NCBI GenBank assembly: GCA_950295325.1
Contig: OX485803.1
Location: forward strand, 8,990,001 to 9,054,000
DNA length: 64,000 nucleotides
Source of the DNA: Polytrichum commune
Taxonomy: Eukaryota > Streptophyta > Polytrichopsida > Polytrichales > Polytrichaceae
Direction: 5' to 3'
The position numbers were made by a program, and so were the translations under genes. The stretch's first letter is position 1. Every line of letters starts with the position of its first letter. Shown here piece after piece: positions 58,270 to 64,000 of the stretch. Below the pieces are notes generated by a model, which saw nothing but the letters and a program-made list of their open reading frames with translations, searched no databases and had not been told where the DNA came from.

Positions 58270-58615
58270 AGCTCTCCACCTACTTCTCGAGTAGGATATA
58301 AAAGAAACACGCAAGTAGTGCAAGATGATTATCAAATCCAAATCGTGTCCGCAGCCATTTGCCTCATAATTTTTGGAGCTCACATGAATATCTTATTCAT
58401 TATCAAAGTGAGGATTCTTGTAGTTCTCATTAAATGGTCGTGTAATGGCCATATATGTATCTCCCAATTATGATGTTTTATTGAGCCTAGAATGGTTAAT
58501 AATTCTTGAGCACGCGCACGAAGTCCAATCTTTTTAGAACACAGGATGTCCTTTCTGTGTCCGTCCTTGGATCCACACCTAACCACACACCACTCAATTA
58601 TATAGGTGTCCACAT
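58270..58615 (+). repeat. dispersed repeat family D, longest copy
   Basis: Runs from about 'ctccacctacttctcgagtagg' to 'caattataggtgtccacatt'-like sequence. It matches forward at 53838 and in reverse at 14.6 and 44.2 kb. It lies only about 220 bp before the start of the DUF810 gene, so it might reach its promoter. Confidence 0.7.
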
Positions 58616-58833
58616 TCTGGGGTGTTGGATTAACACCGGTCTACCTAATGGCACAAGATTAAGGGCTTAAGGTTCACATGACGTGAACTGGCTATGGTTG
58701 TTGTGGGTTTTGGCAGGGGTCCTGGTTAGTACGAAGAGAAATTTTTCTGAGAGCAGTCTAGGAGCTAGCAAATCATTTTTGCATCAGCACTGAAGATTGA
58801 TCGATTACATCATCTGAGGTCAGGGCAGCAGAT

Positions 58834-61800
58834 ATGGCTCCCTCTGTGCACACTGAGAGTGGGAAGCATGGAGGAGGCTCAGACACCAATGCTCTGGGAA
58901 CACCACTTCCACCTTTGAGAGTGGAGTTTTCAGGTAAAGATGACAGATGAACTTTCAGAATTTCTATTCTTGCACCTCCGGATTTCCCTCACTTATTTTG
59001 GATAAGATCAGTGTTGTGCGGGTGTCACTTTTTTCATATACCAGTGCACAAGGGTGCTGAATGACAATGTAAATTCGGTACCTGGTGGGTTATGGTATTA
59101 AAAATATGCATAATTTGTCCAAGGGTATATAGGAGATAGAATGGGAATTTGCTATGGTGTATATATGCAAATATGAAGTGGGTATCAACATTGGTATTGA
59201 AGGATGTGATATGATCCGATTGGGTATTTTATACCCGACACATACCCTTATTGATATCTGGGTTTAATGCAGATACCTGCACAACATTGGTTAGGATACT
59301 GGCAGGAGAGTGCACCAAGCTAGAGAGGCTTATGTATTCTTGCATTATGAGAAATTTTAAGGGATGGCTTGTTAAGTACTTTCTGTTATTGGATTCTTGA
59401 GTTTTCAAGAAGTAACACCATTTGATTTTTGTCAGCGCACTCCTGGGTATAAAGTCCGAAAATTCGGTTTCAAAATGCGTCAGTTTCGACACAGCACTAA
59501 CAAGAGGGACAACAATGTAATTGGAAACTATGTAGCTGATTAAGTAAATTCAGCAGTCAATGTTAATTGCATGGTAGCTCCTTTGTTAGAACTTTGCATC
59601 AATCCTGTGTTACCAAGAAAGAAACTTCGATACGTGGTGATTTTAGGAGAGATTTTGGATGATTTTTTTCTGAAATAATCTTCTGAATGTTAAATCCAAT
59701 ATCCAATTTTTCCAAGAAAGGAAGCTCAAGACACATTTGCTCTTTGATGTAGTTGGTTACTACACTCAATCAATTTCTTATGACAATTTTTTTCTCTCTT
59801 CCTAATTTTTGAGTTCAACAGTTCAATTTCAATAGTTATCAGTAACCTAGCTGTGCGTAACTGCATTTGATTGTGATTCACAGGGTCTCATGGACAACAT
59901 GAAGATAGTGACTAGCCATGAGAGGATAGATAACAGAGTTTAAATTTTGAATAAATGTCCAGTATATTACAAAAGTGCAGGTGTGACTTGTGGAAGCTTG
60001 AAAGCTCGGTTTAATTTGTGCAGAGGAAGACATCCGTGAAACAGCTTATGAGATTCTGGTGGCTGTATCTGGAAATAATGTGATGAGCCTTAGGAGTATG
60101 AGCATGAAATTTGAAAACAAAGTGCAGATTCAGAAGTCACTGACATCAACTGCTGCTAGCCAAATGAAAAAGGCCTTTGGTTTACAATCTTCTGGGTCTA
60201 GTGAGATACAACGTTCGTCTTCATTTAAATCCAAAAAGGCACCCACCATGGCAGAGACCTTGAGGGTGCAAATGCACATCTCTGAGCACAGTGATTTGAG
60301 GACTCGACGGGCTCTCTCCCGTGCCACTGCATCGCAGGTGAATTGCACAGTTTGTTTTAGAAAGCTCTTTTGACTACAGTTTGGAATTGAGGCATTTATT
60401 TAGTGTGAATTTTAGACTTCAGGGCGGGAGATGTTGGATTTTGAGAAGTTTTAGGCTCTAAAGAAGAAAATAAGAAGAAAACTAAAGTAGGTAACCCTGG
60501 AGTGATCTGGGCCCTGTGCACAGGCCCACACTAAGTGGCTTACATTACAGATTCCATATCATGCACAGGTTATAAGTTTCATTCATGGTATACTTGTATT
60601 CTGGAGAGATGCTCTTGTATCTAGAGAAATTACTATGTAGTTATTAATAAATGAGTACAATACTGGTTGCAGGCCAGCAAGCGCAGTGGATCTATTCTAG
60701 TTCCTTTGGAGCTGTTACAGCATATTGGTCCCACAGTGTTTAAGGATCAGAATGAATATCTGATTTGGCTGAGACGTCAGTTGAAGGTGTTAGAAGCTGG
60801 CCTTCTTGCACATCCTCTTGTACCTGGAGATGGGGGCATGGATGCCCTAAGATTGAAGCAAACATTGTATGAAATGATGGATGGAACAGCGGACACAGGG
60901 AAGAACAGTGAGGTCATGCAAGCTCTTAGGAGTGCAGCAATGGGTCGGGCAACTCGTGCACTTAATGGTGAATATGGAGATTTTCTACACTGGGCTGATG
61001 GATATCCTCTGAATGTGCATCTTTATGAGGCTCTTCTTTCTGCATGCTTTGACACAGTTGATGAGGGAAAATTAATGGGAGACCTGGAGGAGGTACTTGA
61101 GGTGATAAAAAAAACATGGATTGTGCTGGGAATTGATCAGACAGTCCACGACTTGCTCTTCACATGGGTGTTATTTCGCCAGTTTGTGGCCACTGGCCAG
61201 AATGAAGTGACTCTTATCAAGCTTGCTGAGACGCAATTGGGTGAAGTTGCTAAAGATGTCAAAGGGAATTTGAAAGCTGAGCAGATGCAGCTGCTGAATT
61301 CAACCCTTAGTGCCATGCAGTCCTGGGCAGAGAGAAGACTTCTAGCATATCATGATTCATTTCCTGAGGGAGCCAATGAGGTGATGGAGAGTTTATTGGC
61401 AGTTGCAGTTGTATCTGCAAAAATTCAGCAGGAAGACATCTCACGAGAGCATCGTCGCCGAGGAAGAGAAGAAACAAATGTCCCATTAAGCCGAGTTGAT
61501 GTGTATGTTCGATCTTCCTTGAGAACTGCATTTGCACAGGTACTACAGTACTCCTAGACTATAAGATCTGGTAAAGCTCAATAATTCTGAACCATTGATT
61601 GGTAAGAATCACCCTAGCTTTGGGTATAATAACATAATTAGCGGAGTGCCATCTGTTGGTTCCCTGTCAGTGCCATCTGCTGGATCCTTTAGGAGGTTAC
61701 ATTTCAGTCTGCTAACTGCAGATGGAGTTTTGTTATGTTTTCTTACATTGTTTTGTTTACTCAATCGAGGCTGTTGGTTCTGAATGCAACCTCGAGTTTC

Positions 61801-64000
61801 ATTTCGAGGTGGAGGTTGTAGGCTGTCAAGACCTATCAGCTGATTAAAGATGTGCACTTTCGGAAGCTATAACCTGTTAAAATTCATTTCTGCTCACAAA
61901 TTAGCAACCCATTTGGACTACTCCAAGTATGGTATTTAGTGTGATTCACTCATTTCAATTGCGGGGATGTGGGAGTTCCACACAGATGCTTTGCAAGCTC
62001 CTTAACATGTACACTTATTGTTATTAACCCACGCTAAATGCCATAAATACGGTATCCAGACACTTGGTACAATAATCTGTCTATTTTGGGGGGGGGGGTT
62101 CTCAGTCGGCAGTTACAGCTGGGGTGATTCTGTACTATGGAGCAGTCTTATACCTCTAAATTAAGAGGCTTCTGCAGGAATCTTAGCCAGACATTCCTAG
62201 GGAGACAAATATTTGCAAAGGGAGTCTGAAATACTCTTTGTGTGTATGTTACAGTTGATGGAGACTGTGGATAACAGGCGAAGATCATTCAAAGGCGAAT
62301 GTGGGCCTCCACCAGCGCTAGCAATTTTAGCACAGGATACAATGAGTCTTGTATCTGAGGAAGTTGAAAGGTTCAGCCCTGCATTGAAGCAATGGCATCC
62401 ATTTGCTGGTGGAGTGGCAGCTGCCACTCTTCATGGATGCTACAGAAGAGAGTACAAGCAATATTTGTCTGGGATTACCTCCATGACTCTAGATACAGTG
62501 GCAATTTTAAAAGCTGCTGAAGATCTGGAGAAGCAGCTTGTACAGATCGCTGTAGAAGAAGGGGCCGAATGTGAGGATGGAGGAAAAGGCCTGATCCGAG
62601 AAATGCCACTCTTTGAAGCTGATCAAGCAATGAGTGACTTAACAAAGAAGTGGGTCTATGATAACCTGGAAAGAATGACAGAATATGTGAACCGCAGCAT
62701 CAAACAAGAGGTAAATTCATCAATATGCAGGACTATCTGAGCCTTTTCATTGACAGTCAAATCCTCTCAAGTCTTGTCCTTGGTTTTAGGATATTGGTTC
62801 ACGTGTTCTTTGGATATGTATGTTAAATAATGAATGTGGTTGGTGGTTGGTCAAAGAATTGGAGCCCAGTTGCCAACAAAGGTCATTTTGCGCCATCAGC
62901 TGTTGAAGTGCTTCGGATTTTGGAGGATTCACTAGAGGCTTTCTTTGCAATGCCTACAGCACAGTTTCCAGAGTTACTGAAAGACTTGGTGATGGGCTTG
63001 GATAAGGCATTGCAGCACTATGTTACTCAAACTGTAGTTCCATGTGGTGGGTCACTTATACTTCTTTGTCTCTGTACTGGCATGTAGCTTGCACTTGCAA
63101 TTTGCTAAGTCGAAGGGTGCCTGGATATAGAATTACAGCTGAAAGCCTCACGGAATTTGGGATTGTTAACTACAAGTTGTGAAGTAGTCAATTTCTCCTA
63201 CTTCTACTCCACAATGCAGTGATATTGGATTGAAGGCTGCAGTTTCAAGATAAATTATTTGCTGGCCTTAACTGTCAACTTCCTCTTTTCTTGCATCTCT
63301 GTTGAGCATATTGATGATATACTCAGAAAGGTCATCTGTACATGGACAATGGATTGACCATCTTTGGGTTACACTCTACGTTCTTGCAGGAACAAGAGAT
63401 CTACATGCTCCTCCTATGCCGCCGCTTACGCGGTGCAAGACCAATAAATCATGGTTAGGGTCACACAAGAGCAAAGGGAAAGTAGAGGTGCAACGCAATC
63501 ATCAACGGAAGGTAACAGGTATTGAGGGAGATGCATTTAGTCTTCCATACCTATGTGTGCGTATCAATACTCTTGATCACATTAACACACAACTTGAATT
63601 CTTGGAGAAGAAAGTCCGTTATGGGTGGCAGAAGGAGGAACCTACTCCCTCCAAAGGTGGGAAGAGGTTCTCAAAGAACAAATCTGATCCTCCCCCTCCT
63701 CCAATCATTTTATCAGCTGATAGTTCCTTCCAAAGGACAAGGGTGGCAATCAAGGAGGGAATCAATCAGTTGACTGAACTTGCTGCATATAGGGTCGTAT
63801 TTTCAGATCTAAGGGATGTCTTCGGAGACGGGCTGTATGCTGGAGACGTTGGGAGTGCAAGAATATCTGGAGTTATCAACCAGCTGGATGCTAAACTCGG
63901 AGAAATTGCGGAGACAAGTGTCGAAAAATTAAGGAATCAGATTGTGATACCTCTTATGAGGGCCTGTTTCGATGGTTTTCTTCTTGTTCTTCTTGCTGGT
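58834..64000 (+). CDS. DUF810/Unc13-like (MUN-domain) protein, 5' and central part, cut by window end
   Basis: Six exons are visible: 58834-58933, 60024-60337, 60673-61539, 62255-62710, 62857-63046 and 63390-64000, all with GT-AG introns, giving 846 codons. Residues 34-48 read EEDIRETAYEILVAV, the usual opening of this plant family. Other conserved blocks are HWADGYPLN (244-252), KKTWIVLGIDQTVHDLLFTW (284-303), WHPFAGGVAAATLHGCY (474-490), EDGGKGLIREMPLFEA (534-549) and, at the window edge, FDGFLLVLLAG (836-846). Full-length relatives are about 950-1000 aa, so roughly 130 residues lie beyond. PATROL1, a more distant relative, helps deliver the H+-ATPase to the plasma membrane; a tethering or exocytosis role is inferred. 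The acceptor at 62856 lacks a good pyrimidine tract, so that boundary is less certain. Confidence 0.93.

Noticed and set aside
1-64000. CRISPR arrays, bacterial operons, phage or organelle inserts
   Set aside because: Nothing with regular spacers, ribosome binding sites or polycistronic layout was seen; the genes are spliced plant genes.

Overview
This is nuclear DNA of a land plant. Two genes belong to families known from plants, a SPARK-type receptor-like kinase and a DUF810/Unc13-like protein. Both have GT-AG introns and sit in AT-rich, gene-poor DNA full of decayed transposons. The sequence does not fix the species. The repeat density fits a medium or large plant genome, but I cannot tell a seed-free plant from a seed plant.

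Layout. 1-34 kb has no intact host gene that I can support. It holds two copies of a TTAA-flanked (piggyBac-type) non-autonomous element (1540-2372 and 32562-33373), a 441-bp TIR element (1077-1517) with a reverse copy inside a dead Ty3/gypsy pol gene (9811-10226), LTR-like repeats (8.8-11.4 kb), a Ty1/copia 3' end with LTR (12.8-13.9 kb), a 1.1-kb TIR element with an 8-bp target duplication and an AT-hook ORF (17.7-18.8 kb), minisatellites (23.1, 29.65 and 30.5-31.8 kb), a pyrimidine-rich block with a recurring short motif (25.4-27.1 kb), and a hAT-like MITE inside a tandem array (31.2-31.65 kb). 34.5-35.9 kb holds a foldback MITE and a complete-ended, internally reduced hAT element.

Genes. 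37.7-40.3 kb is a two-exon SPARK receptor kinase (639 aa) with tandem duplications in its intron and just downstream of its stop codon. 58.8 kb to the window end is a six-exon-plus DUF810/Unc13-like gene, cut off by the window before its C-terminus. Their predicted roles are cell-surface signalling and vesicle tethering or exocytosis. Nothing here suggests that they work together.

Between the genes, 42.5-43.6 kb has a Tourist-like MITE nested in the terminus of an older foldback element. 44.6-45.1 kb has another TTA-flanked TIR element. 46.0-48.6 kb is a strikingly GC-rich LTR-like unit with a Pro/Ser/Arg-rich open frame. 50.5 kb is a tRNA-related SINE with a 12-bp target duplication. 51.4-52.2 kb is a third TTAA element and 52.34-52.46 kb a Stowaway-like MITE. 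53.8-57.7 kb is built from dispersed and tandem diverged repeats.

The main value of the window is a dense, well-delimited set of DNA transposons, several with readable ends and target duplications. I found no convincing new multi-gene system.
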